A stretch of 64,000 nt of DNA from Bifidobacterium eulemuris (GCF_014898155.1 NZ_CP062938.1:744001-808000), one strand, 5' to 3'. Counted from the first letter of the stretch, positions 28,896 through 38,628 are shown. Made by a program: numbers and translations. Notes: a model not told the origin generated them from the letters alone.

Positions 28896-29135
28896 TCAGA
28901 GCTGAGAGCCTTCGGCGGACCCGATTTTGACGACGTCCTCGGCCTGCGTGCCTTTGCCTCCGGCCGCGGGCTTGTATTCCACGCGGTCGCCCTCGTAGAG
29001 CATTTTGAACCTATTGTCGCTGCCGTCATCCTTGATTTCCGAGTAGTGCACGAACACGTCCTCGCCGCCGTCGTCAGGCTGAATGAATCCAAACCCCTTC
29101 TTGGCTAGGAAGAATTTCACGGTTCCCTGCGTCAT
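28896..29135 (-). CDS. Cold-shock protein (CspA family)
   Basis: A single cold-shock domain of 79 residues with RNP1 KGFGFIQPD and RNP2 DVFVHYSEI; an RNA chaperone. ATG 29135 follows AAGGAAAG. It is monocistronic, with its own terminator. The second IS copy lies about 129 bases upstream of the start codon, close enough to have displaced distal promoter or regulatory sequences. Confidence 0.95.
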   Translation of the reverse strand: MTQGTVKFFLAKKGFGFIQPDDGGEDVFVHYSEIKDDGSDNRFKMLYEGDRVEYKPAAGGKGTQAEDVVKIGSAEGSQL

Positions 29136-29263
29136 AGTTGATCTTTCCTTCGTTCCCATGTTGCGCGACCAATGTCAGGGAACGTAGAAAGAACCGCATC
29201 GCGCTCCCCCTACCTCGCGACTGATGCCCCATTGTAGCGTGTCTCATGACGCATCACCGGGCG

Positions 29264-30739
29264 CGACGTTCGTCGTAATGTTTGAGCGCGAAATTGGATT
29301 CCGTTCGTCATAAATAATGAGCGCGAAATCCCGCGCGGCCCGCGTCGTTCGCGGGGATGCTTGCCTTATGGAAGGCAGACTGGACATGGCCACGAGAAAA
29401 CGGCTGACGAACAGGTTCAAGGCGGAGTACGCCAAGGGCGACAAGAAACAGAAGGGCGAGATCCTCGACCGCCTCGAGGCCGTCGGGATGGGCAGGTCCA
29501 CCGCCCGGCGGCTGCTCACGCAGGCGGAGAGGGAGAAACCCGTGAAAGGCGCGGCGCGGGGCAGGCGGCCGAAGTACGACGCGGGCGCGCAGCGGCTGCT
29601 GGAGCGCCTGTGGCTGCTCATGGGCATGCCGTGCGGCCCGTACATGAAGGCCATGTTCGACCAGTGGATTCCCGCGCTCCTGGCGAACGGCGAGCTCGAC
29701 GGCATCGACGGCGACGCGCTGGACCAGGTGCTGGCGATGAGTCCGTCGACCATCGACCGGCGGCTCAGACCGCTCAAACAGGCCGCCATGCCGAAGGGCG
29801 CGTCGCTGACCCGGCCGGCCGCGGAGCACATGCGCAACTCGATCAGGATCCGCAAATGCACCGACGAGACAATCCGCGTTCCCGGCCTGGCCGAGGCAGA
29901 CACCGTGGCCCACTGCGGGCCCAGCATGAAGGGCGAGTTCGCCCGCACCCTGACGATGGTGGACTACGCGACGAACTGGACCGTGAACGTCACCGCCCGC
30001 AACAATGCCAAATCCAACATCAAGGCAGCGGTCGCCACCGCCCTGCCGCTCTTCCCGTTTCCCGTCACCTGCTTCGACTCCGACAACGGCGTCGAGTTCA
30101 TCAACGACGAGCTCGTCGACTGGCTGCTCGAACAGGACATCGAACAGACCCGCAGCCGCCCGTACAGGAAGAACGACCAGGCCACCGTCGAGTCGCGCAA
30201 CAACCACGTCGTCAGGAAATACGCGTTCCACTGGCGCTACGACACCGCGCAGCAGCGCGAGCTGCTCAACCGGCTGTGGGCGAAGACCTACGTGCTGCTG
30301 AACCTGTTCACGCCCACCCGCAAGCCCGTGCGCGTCGACCAGGGGCGCGACGGGCGCAGGAAGACCGTGTACGACGAGCCCCGCACCCCGTGGGCGCGCG
30401 TGCTGGAGCACGACGCCGCCGACCGCGCCGCCGGGGGCGGCGGATACGTCGTCGACGACGCCCGCCGCCGCATCGAGGGGATCATCGCCGCCACCAACCC
30501 CGCCCGCCTCAACCGCGAGATCGCCGTCATCCAGGACGAACTCGAACGCGTCAGCCGGGACCGCACCGAGGCGATGGCCCGCCGCGCCGGCCTGGACATG
30601 GGATACTTGGGAAAGGCGATCGAACGCATGCGCGCCGACGCCGGACAAAACGACAAATAGATCGCAGGCACCGTTTCGCGCTCACCCATTACGACAAACG
30701 AACAACGATTACGCGCTCACTTATTAATGACGAACCTCG
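29264..30739 (+). mobile_element. 1476-bp insertion sequence, copy 2
   Basis: It appears identical to the copy at 7840-9315 over its full length and is flanked by a different 4-bp target duplication, GGCG, at 29260-29263 and 30740-30743. It sits in the intergenic space between the cold-shock gene and the LytR_C gene and interrupts no frame that I can see. Two identical copies with intact ends indicate recent activity. Confidence 0.93.
29368..30660 (+). CDS. DDE (rve-type) transposase, second copy
   Basis: The product is the same as the protein of the first IS copy, with an intact DD35E triad (ADTVAHCG, DSDNG, ATVESRNN). The earliest possible start in frame is 29317. It points away from the cold-shock gene and toward the end of the LytR_C gene. 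Confidence 0.92.
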   Translation: MEGRLDMATRKRLTNRFKAEYAKGDKKQKGEILDRLEAVGMGRSTARRLLTQAEREKPVKGAARGRRPKYDAGAQRLLERLWLLMGMPCGPYMKAMFDQWIPALLANGELDGIDGDALDQVLAMSPSTIDRRLRPLKQAAMPKGASLTRPAAEHMRNSIRIRKCTDETIRVPGLAEADTVAHCGPSMKGEFARTLTMVDYATNWTVNVTARNNAKSNIKAAVATALPLFPFPVTCFDSDNGVEFINDELVDWLLEQDIEQTRSRPYRKNDQATVESRNNHVVRKYAFHWRYDTAQQRELLNRLWAKTYVLLNLFTPTRKPVRVDQGRDGRRKTVYDEPRTPWARVLEHDAADRAAGGGGYVVDDARRRIEGIIAATNPARLNREIAVIQDELERVSRDRTEAMARRAGLDMGYLGKAIERMRADAGQNDK

Positions 30740-30782
30740 GGCGTGTCGGGATAAACGGGAGCGGGACCCCTTGCGTGAGGCC

Positions 30783-31445
30783 TCAGCTCAGCAGCATCAC
30801 GGCGATGGGGGATGCGAGGCCGTCGGCCTGTTCGACGGTGGAGATGCCCAGCGTGGCCGCCACATCCTCGGCGGTGGCGCGGTCGGTTTCGTTCTGGTAC
30901 CACACCACCGTGGACGCCGGAACCGTGCCCGACGGATTCTCCGCGGTGACGTTGGTGTATCCGGCGGTCTGCAGCACGGCCGCCTGCTGGGCGGCGTATC
31001 CCTGGATGCCGGTGGCGTTGACCACGCTCACGGCGGTGTCTTTGTTCACCGTGGCCTGGGTCTGGTCATCGGTGGTGGACTGGTCCTGCTGCGCGTCGTC
31101 GGAGGAGTCGGTGTCCGTTCCGGTCGTGCTCGAGTCCGTGCTGTCCGTGGTGTCCGAGGCATCCGAGGAATCCGCGTCGTTCGAGGAATCCGCGTCGCTT
31201 TGGTCATCGGCGGTCTGCGAAGTGTCGGCCGACTGCCATGGGAAGCGCACATTCGCCAGCTCGCCCGAGAACACGCCCCACGCGCCCAGGCCGCACAGAG
31301 CCGCGACCAGCACGACGATGAGATACGGCATCACGCGCGAGGCCAACGAACGCGGCCCGCGGTGCACGCCGACCGGACCTTTCGGCGGATTGTCGAACGC
31401 GTCCCTGTTGTAGTCCTCATACGTCGTTTTATCAGTGCGTGCCAT
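30783..31445 (-). CDS. LytR_C domain membrane protein
   Basis: A 220-residue protein: a cytoplasmic N-terminus with a repeated DNPPKGPVGVHRGPRS-type basic stretch, one membrane helix at about residues 38-58, an extracellular Asp/Ser/Thr-rich linker (about 75-125), and a C-terminal LytR_C domain (AVSVVNATGIQGYAAQQAAVL ... ASTVVWYQNETDRATAEDVAATLG). LytR_C domains are found with cell wall polymer attachment proteins; there is no LytR-CpsA-Psr catalytic domain here. ATG 31445 follows GAAGGGTG. The second IS copy ends 44 bases after its stop codon. Confidence 0.88.
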   Translation of the reverse strand: MARTDKTTYEDYNRDAFDNPPKGPVGVHRGPRSLASRVMPYLIVVLVAALCGLGAWGVFSGELANVRFPWQSADTSQTADDQSDADSSNDADSSDASDTTDSTDSSTTGTDTDSSDDAQQDQSTTDDQTQATVNKDTAVSVVNATGIQGYAAQQAAVLQTAGYTNVTAENPSGTVPASTVVWYQNETDRATAEDVAATLGISTVEQADGLASPIAVMLLS

Positions 31446-31570
31446 AATCGTCACCCTTCCGTTCAAACTATCCACGAGTGTAACCGGCTTGGCCGAAATC
31501 ATCATCTCACGGCACGCGGCATGCACCGGATATGCACGTTTTGCCCGATGCCTCTTCTACAGTGGAGCGT

Positions 31571-32278
31571 ATGAACGCGCATGTCAAGTCGTTACGGCAG
31601 CTGATCGAACCGGGCTGGGCCCAGGCCCTGGCCGACGTGGAACCCACGGTGCACCGCATGGGGGACTTCCTGCGCGCGGAGACCGCCGCCGGACGCCCCT
31701 GGCTGCCGGCGAGCTCGAATATCCTGCGCGCGTTCACCATCCCCCTCGACTCGATCAAGGTGCTGATCGTGGGCCAGGACCCCTACCCCACCCCCGGCCA
31801 TCCGGTGGGGCTGAGCTTCTCCGTGGCCCCCGACGTGCGGCCGCTGCCGAAAAGCCTGATCAACATCTATAAGGAGCTCGACGCCGACCTGGGGCTGCCC
31901 GCGCCCGCCAACGGCGATCTGACGCCATGGACCGAACGCGGGGTGATGTTGCTCAACAGATGCCTCACCGTCGGAGTCGGACGTCCCAACAGCCATCAGG
32001 GCAAGGGATGGGAGGAGGTCACCGAGGCCGCGATCCGCGCGTTGAACGCCCGGGTCGACGAGCAGGGACACCCTCGCCCACTGGTGGCGATCCTGTGGGG
32101 ACGCAACGCGCAAAGTCTCGAACCGTTGCTGACGAATGCCGCCATCATCAAATCCCCGCATCCGAGCCCGCTGTCGGCCTCGCGAGGATTCTTCGGATCC
32201 AGGCCGTTCTCACGCGCCAACGCCGCGCTGGCCGCCATGGGAGCCGAACCGGTGGACTGGTCGCTGCCGGCCGCCTGA
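31571..32278 (+). CDS. ung: Uracil-DNA glycosylase, family 1
   Basis: Removes uracil from DNA. The catalytic motif [10 protein letters not shown] is at about residues 68-77, and the second motif [11 protein letters not shown] lies near residue 195. The 235-residue length fits. ATG 31571 is preceded by GTGGAGCG. It diverges from the LytR_C gene and ends about 80 bases before the MoxR operon. Confidence 0.96.
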   Translation: MNAHVKSLRQLIEPGWAQALADVEPTVHRMGDFLRAETAAGRPWLPASSNILRAFTIPLDSIKVLIVGQDPYPTPGHPVGLSFSVAPDVRPLPKSLINIYKELDADLGLPAPANGDLTPWTERGVMLLNRCLTVGVGRPNSHQGKGWEEVTEAAIRALNARVDEQGHPRPLVAILWGRNAQSLEPLLTNAAIIKSPHPSPLSASRGFFGSRPFSRANAALAAMGAEPVDWSLPAA

Positions 32279-32358
32279 AGCGCCCGCAGAACGGACTGAA
32301 ACGGTAGTATTCCGCCATTTTTCAGCTTCCGTCAGCAAGACTTGTTACCGTGGTGGGC

Positions 32359-33438
32359 ATGGCTTTATTCCCCACGCAACCGCAGATGCCCCCGAAACCG
32401 GCCGTCGCGGCACCGGCCCCCGCGCCCGCGGCGCAAACCGCCGCCGCGCTTACCCCCGCCGACGTCAAACGAGCCCGCGCGCTGGCCGACACGATCCGCT
32501 CGCGTTTCGCGCTTACACTGGTCGGACAGACGAGTCTGCGAGAGTCCCTGATCGTCACCTTGGTCGCCGGCGGCCATGTGCTGATCGAATCCGTTCCCGG
32601 TCTGGCCAAAACCACCGCGGCGCAGACGCTGGCCACATGCGTTTCCGGCACGTTCAAGCGCGTGCAGTGCACGCCCGACCTGATGCCATCCGACCTGGTG
32701 GGCACACAGGTATTCGACTTCTCCACCCAGAAGTTCACCACGCAGATCGGCCCGATCCACGCGAATTTCGTGCTGTTGGACGAGATCAACCGATCCAACG
32801 CGAAAACCCAGTCCGCCATGCTTGAGGCGATGGCCGAAGGAGCCACCACCGTCGGAGGCCAGCGCATCGCCCTGCCACGGCCGTTCATGGTGATCGCCAC
32901 CGAGAACCCCATCGAGGAGGAGGGCACCTTCAACCTGCCCGAAGCCCAGATGGACCGCTTTATGATGAAAGCCGTCATGACCTACCCCTCCGCCGAGGAC
33001 GAGGCGCGCATGCTGGCGATGCTCACCCGACGCGGATCCGACATGATCGGCCCCGACACCATCACCGGTGAGCGCATCTCCCTGAACGATGTGGAGTTCC
33101 TGCGCACGGCGGCCCGACGCGTGCACGTCTCCGACGCGATTATGCGCTACGCGGTCGATCTGGCCGCCACCTCGCGCGGCGCGGGATCCCGCCCGATTCA
33201 AGGCCTCGCGTCGCTGGTGCGTCTGGGCGCCAGCCCGCGCGCCTCGATCGCGCTCACGCGCATCGGCCAGGCCAACGCGCTGCTGGCAGGACGCGACTAT
33301 GTGGTGCCGGAGGATGTCAAGGCCTTCGCCCACGAGGTGCTGCGCCACCGCATCATACTCACCTTCGAGGCGCTGGCCGACGGCGTAAGCACCGACCAGA
33401 TCGTCGACCGCATCGTCGAAACGGTTCCCGTTCCATGA
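32359..33438 (+). CDS. MoxR-family AAA+ ATPase
   Basis: A 359-residue AAA ATPase. After an Ala/Pro-rich N-terminus the Walker A position reads ESVPGLAKTTAAQ, typical of MoxR (GxPGxAKT), and Walker B reads FVLLDEINRSNAKTQ, followed by ATENPIEEEGTF. A C-terminal helical lid follows. MoxR ATPases are chaperones for partners with von Willebrand A domains; two are encoded downstream. It is the first of six genes joined by 4-base ATGA overlaps. The start at ATG 32359 lacks a good ribosome binding site. Confidence 0.93.
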   Translation: MALFPTQPQMPPKPAVAAPAPAPAAQTAAALTPADVKRARALADTIRSRFALTLVGQTSLRESLIVTLVAGGHVLIESVPGLAKTTAAQTLATCVSGTFKRVQCTPDLMPSDLVGTQVFDFSTQKFTTQIGPIHANFVLLDEINRSNAKTQSAMLEAMAEGATTVGGQRIALPRPFMVIATENPIEEEGTFNLPEAQMDRFMMKAVMTYPSAEDEARMLAMLTRRGSDMIGPDTITGERISLNDVEFLRTAARRVHVSDAIMRYAVDLAATSRGAGSRPIQGLASLVRLGASPRASIALTRIGQANALLAGRDYVVPEDVKAFAHEVLRHRIILTFEALADGVSTDQIVDRIVETVPVP

Positions 33439-34412
33439 GTCCAACCGGTAACGACGACCCGATCCGCAGGAAGATCGAGGCCCTCGGCACCCAACTGAGC
33501 CTGCCCACGGTCCGACGGGCGTTGGGCGTGCTGGAGGGCGAGCATTCCTCCGACCAGCGCGGCGGCGCGGACGACGCGCTGGATGTGCGCGTCTATGAGC
33601 CCGGCGACGAATCCCGCCTCATCGACTGGAAGTCGAGCGCGCGCATGGGCCGCCCCATGGTGGTGCAGCGCGAAAGGCCCTCGACCTCGCATGTGTGGCT
33701 GCTGCTGGATGTGGGGGTCCAGATGCGCGGCACCTGCGCCTCGGGCGAACGCGCCTACGAGGTGGCGGCCAACGCGCTGCGCATGTTCGCGGCCTTGTCG
33801 TTGCGCCGATCCGACGAGGTGTCGCTGGTGGTATGCCATGAGGCGAGCATCACCCGCATGCCGTTCAACGGCGGATTCGCCCAATTCGAACGCACACTGG
33901 ACCAGGCGCTGGACCGCGAGTGGAACCATGGGCGCAATATCGACGCGATGCTGGACTACGCGCGCCGCATCAAGGACCGCGAGGCGCTGGTGGTGTTCGC
34001 CACCGACGAGCACGCGCTGGCCGAACGCCATCTGGAGCAGATCCGCCGCATCGCGCGCACGCATCCGATCGTGCTGATCGACGTGGCCACGATGAATCCC
34101 TTCCAACCGTTAAACGAGGGCCGCAAGTCTCCGTTGGACGGCACAAGCGGACGTCGGGTGCCCGCGTTTCTGCGCGACGCCCGGGCGGCGCGCGAGGTCG
34201 ACACGCATCGCGAGTATATGGCCGCGGCGTTGGAGCGCGAACTGCGCAAAACGGGATCGCATATGATCCGCGCCGTCTCCAGCGAGCAGATGTTCTCCGC
34301 ATTTGTGGCGATGATGTCCCGCGCGCTGTCGTATTCCACGCGCAACCATCTCAACGCCGCACCCGCGCTGAATCTGGCCGGCGCGGCCGTCACATCGGGA
34401 GGTCGGGCATGA
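33435..34412 (+). CDS. DUF58 protein of the MoxR operon
   Basis: A 325-residue protein whose diagnostic region reads RVYEPGDESRLIDWKSSARMGRPMV at about residues 55-80 in the form usual for DUF58 (RxYxPGDxxRxIxWxxxAR). A vWA-like fold follows (HVWLLLDVGVQM). It overlaps the MoxR gene by four bases. DUF58 proteins regularly accompany MoxR; the function is not established. Confidence 0.93.
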   Translation: MSPTGNDDPIRRKIEALGTQLSLPTVRRALGVLEGEHSSDQRGGADDALDVRVYEPGDESRLIDWKSSARMGRPMVVQRERPSTSHVWLLLDVGVQMRGTCASGERAYEVAANALRMFAALSLRRSDEVSLVVCHEASITRMPFNGGFAQFERTLDQALDREWNHGRNIDAMLDYARRIKDREALVVFATDEHALAERHLEQIRRIARTHPIVLIDVATMNPFQPLNEGRKSPLDGTSGRRVPAFLRDARAAREVDTHREYMAAALERELRKTGSHMIRAVSSEQMFSAFVAMMSRALSYSTRNHLNAAPALNLAGAAVTSGGRA

Positions 34413-34933
34413 GGGTCGTCGCCGCGGATCTGAACGAACTCGACACCGTCGGCGAATTGTCGCTGACCGCGCCGCTGCTGGCGGCTCTGATGGCCTGTCT
34501 GCTGGCGGCCGCCGTGCTGCTGGTTGCGGCGGTGGTGCTGTCGCGCCCACGCCGGGCCACGGCGAAATCCGCCCGCGGGGCGCACACCCACGCCACGGAC
34601 AAGGCGGAGTGGCGCAAACGCATCGACGAGGTGACCCGTGCGTATGACGCGGGCGAGCTGTCTCGTGAGGAGGCGTTTGTGTCGTTGGCGCAGATCGCCC
34701 GTGAATTCGCGTCCTTCTCCAGCGGCCGTGACCTGGTCGCGAGCACGCTGACCGATCTGGCCGTGCAACGCGCCGGTTCCGCGCGTGAGGGATTGCAACT
34801 GCTGCGCCAGACCATCGAGGCGTTGTATCCGCCCGAATTCGCCGATGCCGCGGTGAACAGCCGCGCGCGCGGCGTCGAGGTGGACGAGGCCGCCGGTTGG
34901 GTGTCGAATCTGGTGGAAAGGTGGCGGCGATGA
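34409..34933 (+). CDS. Small membrane protein of the MoxR operon
   Basis: A 174-residue protein with one strong hydrophobic segment at about residues 20-45 followed by Arg-rich cytoplasmic sequence and a helical domain (EWRKRIDEVTRAYDAGELSREEAFVSLAQIAREFAS). The position and shape match the DUF4381-like component often found between DUF58 and vWA genes, but the sequence match is weak. It overlaps both neighbours by ATGA. Confidence 0.75.
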   Translation: MRVVAADLNELDTVGELSLTAPLLAALMACLLAAAVLLVAAVVLSRPRRATAKSARGAHTHATDKAEWRKRIDEVTRAYDAGELSREEAFVSLAQIAREFASFSSGRDLVASTLTDLAVQRAGSAREGLQLLRQTIEALYPPEFADAAVNSRARGVEVDEAAGWVSNLVERWRR

Positions 34934-35997
34934 GCATGCAATGGCAGTGGCCGTGGGCCGCGCTGGCCGCCGTACTGGCCGCCGTGGCCGTCATCGTGCT
35001 GGCCGTGGTGTTCGCCACGCGCACGAAACCCGACGACGCGCACGACGATGCGGTGTTCTCGCTGGACGACGATCTCGCCACCGACGAAGCCTCGCGTCTG
35101 ATGGGTCAATGGCGCCTGCTCGGCCGGATCGGCGTCGCACTGCTCGCCATGATGATCGCGGTGGCGGTTGTGTTGGTCGCGCGCCCCTTGCGCGTCGACC
35201 AAGGGCAGGAACAGACCAGCGGGCGCGACATCGTGCTGTGCCTGGACGTGTCCGGATCCACCTTGCCCTACGACCGCGAGGTGATCGACACCTACTTGAG
35301 TCTGGTGGAGAACTTCGAGGGCGAGCGCATCGGATTGAGTATTTTCAATTCGACCTCGCGCACCGTGTTCCCGCTGACCGACGACTACGAACTGGTCACC
35401 GACCAACTTACCAAGGCGAGCGAAGTGCTTGAGGGCGTGCAGTCGCAGGACGACATCGATCAGATGACCGACAGCCAATACCAGAGCGTCGCCGACTGGC
35501 TGGAGGGCACGCAGAACAAGCAGAACGCCACCTCGCTGATCGGCGACGGCGTGGTCTCCTGCGCGGCCATGCTGCCCGGATTCGCCTACGGCGAGGCGAA
35601 CGAGACGAACGCCGAACGCCAGCGCGCCGCGTCGATTGTGCTCGCCACCGACAATGTGGTGTCGGGAGATCCCACCTACACGCTCGAGCAGGCGCTGGAT
35701 CTGACCAGCAGCGCGGATATCACGGTCGACGGCCTGTATTCCGGGCCGAGCTCCAGCGAAGGCGACGAGGACACCCTCGCCATGCGCGAGCAGATCGAAG
35801 CGCACGGCGGCGTGTTCCTCACCCAGTCCAACGGCTCCTCGGTCGAGGAGTTGGTGCGTGAGATCCAGCAGCGCCGCGACGCCCAAAGCGACGAGGCGAG
35901 CAAAGCCGCCATGGTCGACGCGCCCGGCTGGTGGGTGCTGGCCCTGGTGGTGATGGTCGTGCTGTGGCTGCTGGCGGCTTGGAGGTTGCGTCGATGA
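34930..35997 (+). CDS. vWA-domain membrane protein 1
   Basis: A 355-residue protein with hydrophobic helices near residues 8-28 and 68-90, a vWA domain between about 97 and 310 whose metal site starts DIVLCLDVSGST (DxSxS intact), and a last helix near 330-350. The vWA faces away from the membrane helices in the BatA-like arrangement. It is part of the six-gene MoxR operon and probably a client of the AAA ATPase. Confidence 0.92.
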   Translation: MSMQWQWPWAALAAVLAAVAVIVLAVVFATRTKPDDAHDDAVFSLDDDLATDEASRLMGQWRLLGRIGVALLAMMIAVAVVLVARPLRVDQGQEQTSGRDIVLCLDVSGSTLPYDREVIDTYLSLVENFEGERIGLSIFNSTSRTVFPLTDDYELVTDQLTKASEVLEGVQSQDDIDQMTDSQYQSVADWLEGTQNKQNATSLIGDGVVSCAAMLPGFAYGEANETNAERQRAASIVLATDNVVSGDPTYTLEQALDLTSSADITVDGLYSGPSSSEGDEDTLAMREQIEAHGGVFLTQSNGSSVEELVREIQQRRDAQSDEASKAAMVDAPGWWVLALVVMVVLWLLAAWRLRR

Positions 35998-37019
35998 GTC
36001 AGTTCACCTTCTCCCCCGCGCTCGGCTGGCCGGTCGCGATCGCGCTGGTCGCGCTGCTGTGCGTGATGGCCGTGGTTCAGGTGACGCTGCATGTGCGGCG
36101 TAAGGACAGCGACGAGACGCTGTTCGCCTGCGTGCGGCGCGTGCTGATCTGCCTGACGTTGGCGGTGATGGTGCTCACCCCCAGCGTGGTCTCCTCCACC
36201 ACCAGCCGCGCGGTGAACGCCACCGATGTGGTGGTCGCCGTCGATGTGACCGGGTCCATGGCCGTCACGGACGCGCACTACGGGTCCGACGAGACGGTCA
36301 GCCGGCTGGACGCGGCCAAACAGGCCGTGCATGACCTGACCGAACAGTATGCCGACGCGAGCTTCGCGGCCCTGCGGTTCGGCGCGTCCGCGACGTTGGA
36401 CGTGCCGCTGACGCCCGACTCGCTGGCGATCGACAACTGGGCCGACACTCTGTCGGTGGAATCCACTTCGGTTTCGGCCGGTTCCAGTCTCGACGCGCCG
36501 ATCGACCAGCTGCTGCTCACGTTGAAATCGATTCACGACCAGCATCCCGATGACGCCATCATCCTGTATCTCATCACCGACGGCGAGCAGACCTCGACCA
36601 CGACCCGACGCACCTTCTCGTCGCTGCGCCAATATTTGGACGACGCCTTCGCCGTGGGCGTGGGATCCACCGAAGGCGGGCGCATCCCGCTGGTCTCCGA
36701 CGGCGTGGGCGACGTCGATTCGGATACTGAGAACTGGGTCACCGACCCGGATACGGGAGAGCCCGGCATCTCCGCCATGGACGAGGCCACACTCGCCGAA
36801 CTCGCGGACGAGATGAGCGGCAGCGTCATCATCCTGTCCGCCGAGCAGACATTGGCGAACGGCGTTTCGGCGGAAGCGTCGGATCAGTGGCGCGTCACCA
36901 GCACCACCAAGGAGCGCCTGCGCACCACTCCGGTGGTGTGGCCCGAGGCGATCGTGCTGCTGGCGTTGCTGGCCATGGAGGCCGGCGCGTGGATCGCCAC
37001 CTCAAGGAGGCTGATATGA
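35994..37019 (+). CDS. vWA-domain membrane protein 2
   Basis: A 341-residue paralogue of the preceding gene in architecture: two N-terminal helices (about 10-30 and 48-68), a vWA domain with metal site VVVAVDVTGSMAV (DxTxS form) and a C-terminal helix with a short basic tail. Its vWA carries an extra acidic loop (DVDSDTENWVTDPDTG). Overlaps of four bases with both neighbours show translational coupling. Confidence 0.92.
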   Translation: MSQFTFSPALGWPVAIALVALLCVMAVVQVTLHVRRKDSDETLFACVRRVLICLTLAVMVLTPSVVSSTTSRAVNATDVVVAVDVTGSMAVTDAHYGSDETVSRLDAAKQAVHDLTEQYADASFAALRFGASATLDVPLTPDSLAIDNWADTLSVESTSVSAGSSLDAPIDQLLLTLKSIHDQHPDDAIILYLITDGEQTSTTTRRTFSSLRQYLDDAFAVGVGSTEGGRIPLVSDGVGDVDSDTENWVTDPDTGEPGISAMDEATLAELADEMSGSVIILSAEQTLANGVSAEASDQWRVTSTTKERLRTTPVVWPEAIVLLALLAMEAGAWIATSRRLI

Positions 37020-37636
37020 GCCATATGGGCAAGTCCTCTTCCCCTTCGCAGCGTGAGTCGCAGGCGTCCCGTGCGTCGCAGGTGTCCCGCGCTCCGTTGG
37101 GCGTACGCATCGCGCTGATCGCGGCGGCGGCGGTGCTGGCCGTCGCCGCCTGCGTGGCCGCGGTGAATCTCGCCGCCGTGCTCACCTTCAACGCGGCCAC
37201 CCGCAGCCTGCAGGAGAACCTCGCCTCGGCCTCCGAGGAGACGGTCGACTACGACACGCTCAGCGCCCTGCAGGAGCAGACCGACGCCCAATTCGACGAG
37301 GCGAACACCTTCCGTCCGTTGCTGCTCAGCCAGATCCGCGAGGCCATCGACGCGAACAGCGAGACCTCGTACGCGCTGACGGTCCACGCCCGCGAGCAGC
37401 TCGACCAGCAGCAGAACGGCTCCTCCGACGATGCCGACACCGACTCGTCGGATCAGGACTCGTCGAGCACCAATCAGGGCGGCGGTCTGACCGAGGAGCA
37501 GCGGGCCCAGGTGGAGGAGCTGTTGCAATCCAATCAGTCGTCCAGCGGATCCCAGGATTCAGACGCTTCGGATTCCGACGGCTCATCCGACGAGACCGAC
37601 GGCACCACCGGCACGCAAACCGCCAAGCCATGGTGA
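37016..37636 (+). CDS. Last protein of the MoxR operon, single-pass with acidic tail
   Basis: A 206-residue protein: Ser/Arg/Gln-rich N-terminus, one membrane helix at about residues 28-58, a helical stretch (about 60-135), then a Ser/Asp/Gln-rich low-complexity tail. I do not recognise a named domain. The ATGA overlap with the vWA gene ties it to the operon, and a strong hairpin follows. Confidence 0.8.
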   Translation: MSHMGKSSSPSQRESQASRASQVSRAPLGVRIALIAAAAVLAVAACVAAVNLAAVLTFNAATRSLQENLASASEETVDYDTLSALQEQTDAQFDEANTFRPLLLSQIREAIDANSETSYALTVHAREQLDQQQNGSSDDADTDSSDQDSSSTNQGGGLTEEQRAQVEELLQSNQSSSGSQDSDASDSDGSSDETDGTTGTQTAKPW

Positions 37637-37665
37637 GCACTCGATGTCGTGATTTCACCCGCATA

Positions 37666-37711
37666 GCATGATGCCGTGGATGACGGGCGCCCGTCGCCCA
37701 CGGCATCATGC
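37666..37711. terminator. Terminator between the MoxR operon and the GH43 gene
   Basis: A 14-bp outer stem (37666-37679 with 37698-37711) encloses a second palindrome, GACGGG/CCCGTC. It lies between converging genes. Confidence 0.85.
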
Positions 37712-37731
37712 GCACCAAGGTCTATGACGCG

Positions 37732-38628
37732 TCACGCCTCGTAATGCCATTCGTCATGCCATTCGAGACTGGCATTGCCGCCGCCGATGCGAATCGGCAG
37801 CCATAGCGTGGGAGAATTGCCCAGATCGTCGGGATTCCAACGATCGCCGATGTACAGGAACTGCCCATCGGGCAACGGCAGCACCAGATCGCATTGGGAG
37901 TCGAAAGTGCGCGAGCCTTCCGGAGTGAACGGCCTCCAATCGCTCCACGGGCCTTCAATGGCCGGCGCGGTGGCGAACATATTGTCGTTGCAATCCCAGC
38001 CGGTCAGCTGCGAGCCGAACCAGTAGTACAGCCCTTCATGGCGGATCATGGTCGGAGATTCGTACCCAAACGCATAGTCGGTGCCTTTGAGGCACACGAC
38101 GTCCTCGACCACGCTGTGGTAGTCGGCGGACAGACGATAGATGTGCGTGCCGTGTTCGCGGTCCTCGGACAACAGGTAGCCTTCGCCGCCCTCGTCTTGG
38201 AACACACCGATGTCGCGGCTGATGTTGCCGAACGGCTGCATCGAGAACAGGAATCGGAACGGACCGAGCGGATCGTCGGCCACGGCCACGGCCACATGCG
38301 CGTAGCTGTAGTCATGGCGTTCCGCGTGAACGTACATCACGTATTCGCCGGTGGACGGGCACCGCAACACTTTGGGACGTTCCGCGATGGTGTCCGCCGC
38401 AAGCAGTCCCTCGTCACGAACCGGCAGCACGATGCCCCGATTCGTCCAATCCTGCAAGTCCGGCGAGGTGTAGCAGACGACGCCTTGGAAGAGATTGCCC
38501 TTCACCTTGTTCTCGCCGTAGGCGTAGTACAGGTCGCCGAACCGTTGGATGCCCAAACCGTGGAGCTGGGCGACCTCCCCACGGTCGTCATGCGCCAGAC
38601 GGACGCCGGACATGGTCACTGTTGTCAT
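37732..38628 (-). CDS. Glycoside hydrolase family 43-like enzyme
   Basis: A 298-residue cytoplasmic protein (no signal peptide) with the five-bladed beta-propeller pattern: LHGLGIQRFGDLYYAYGENK near residues 23-42, SPDLQDWTNRG, RPKVLRCPSTGEYVMY, RDIGVFQDEGGEGYLL and SPTMIRHEGLYYWFGS. These match exo-galactanase/arabinofuranosidase-type family 43 enzymes, which release galactose or arabinose from plant glycans. The start at 38628 follows AAAGG; a longer version from 38643 is possible. It is preceded by a 46-codon frame and LacI-type operators. The exact substrate is not determinable here. Confidence 0.75.
   Translation of the reverse strand: MTTVTMSGVRLAHDDRGEVAQLHGLGIQRFGDLYYAYGENKVKGNLFQGVVCYTSPDLQDWTNRGIVLPVRDEGLLAADTIAERPKVLRCPSTGEYVMYVHAERHDYSYAHVAVAVADDPLGPFRFLFSMQPFGNISRDIGVFQDEGGEGYLLSEDREHGTHIYRLSADYHSVVEDVVCLKGTDYAFGYESPTMIRHEGLYYWFGSQLTGWDCNDNMFATAPAIEGPWSDWRPFTPEGSRTFDSQCDLVLPLPDGQFLYIGDRWNPDDLGNSPTLWLPIRIGGGNASLEWHDEWHYEA

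Noticed and set aside
29361..31574. 737-codon frame across the second IS and the LytR_C gene
   Set aside because: Arg/Gly/Ala/His-rich shadow in the wrong frame of two well-supported genes.
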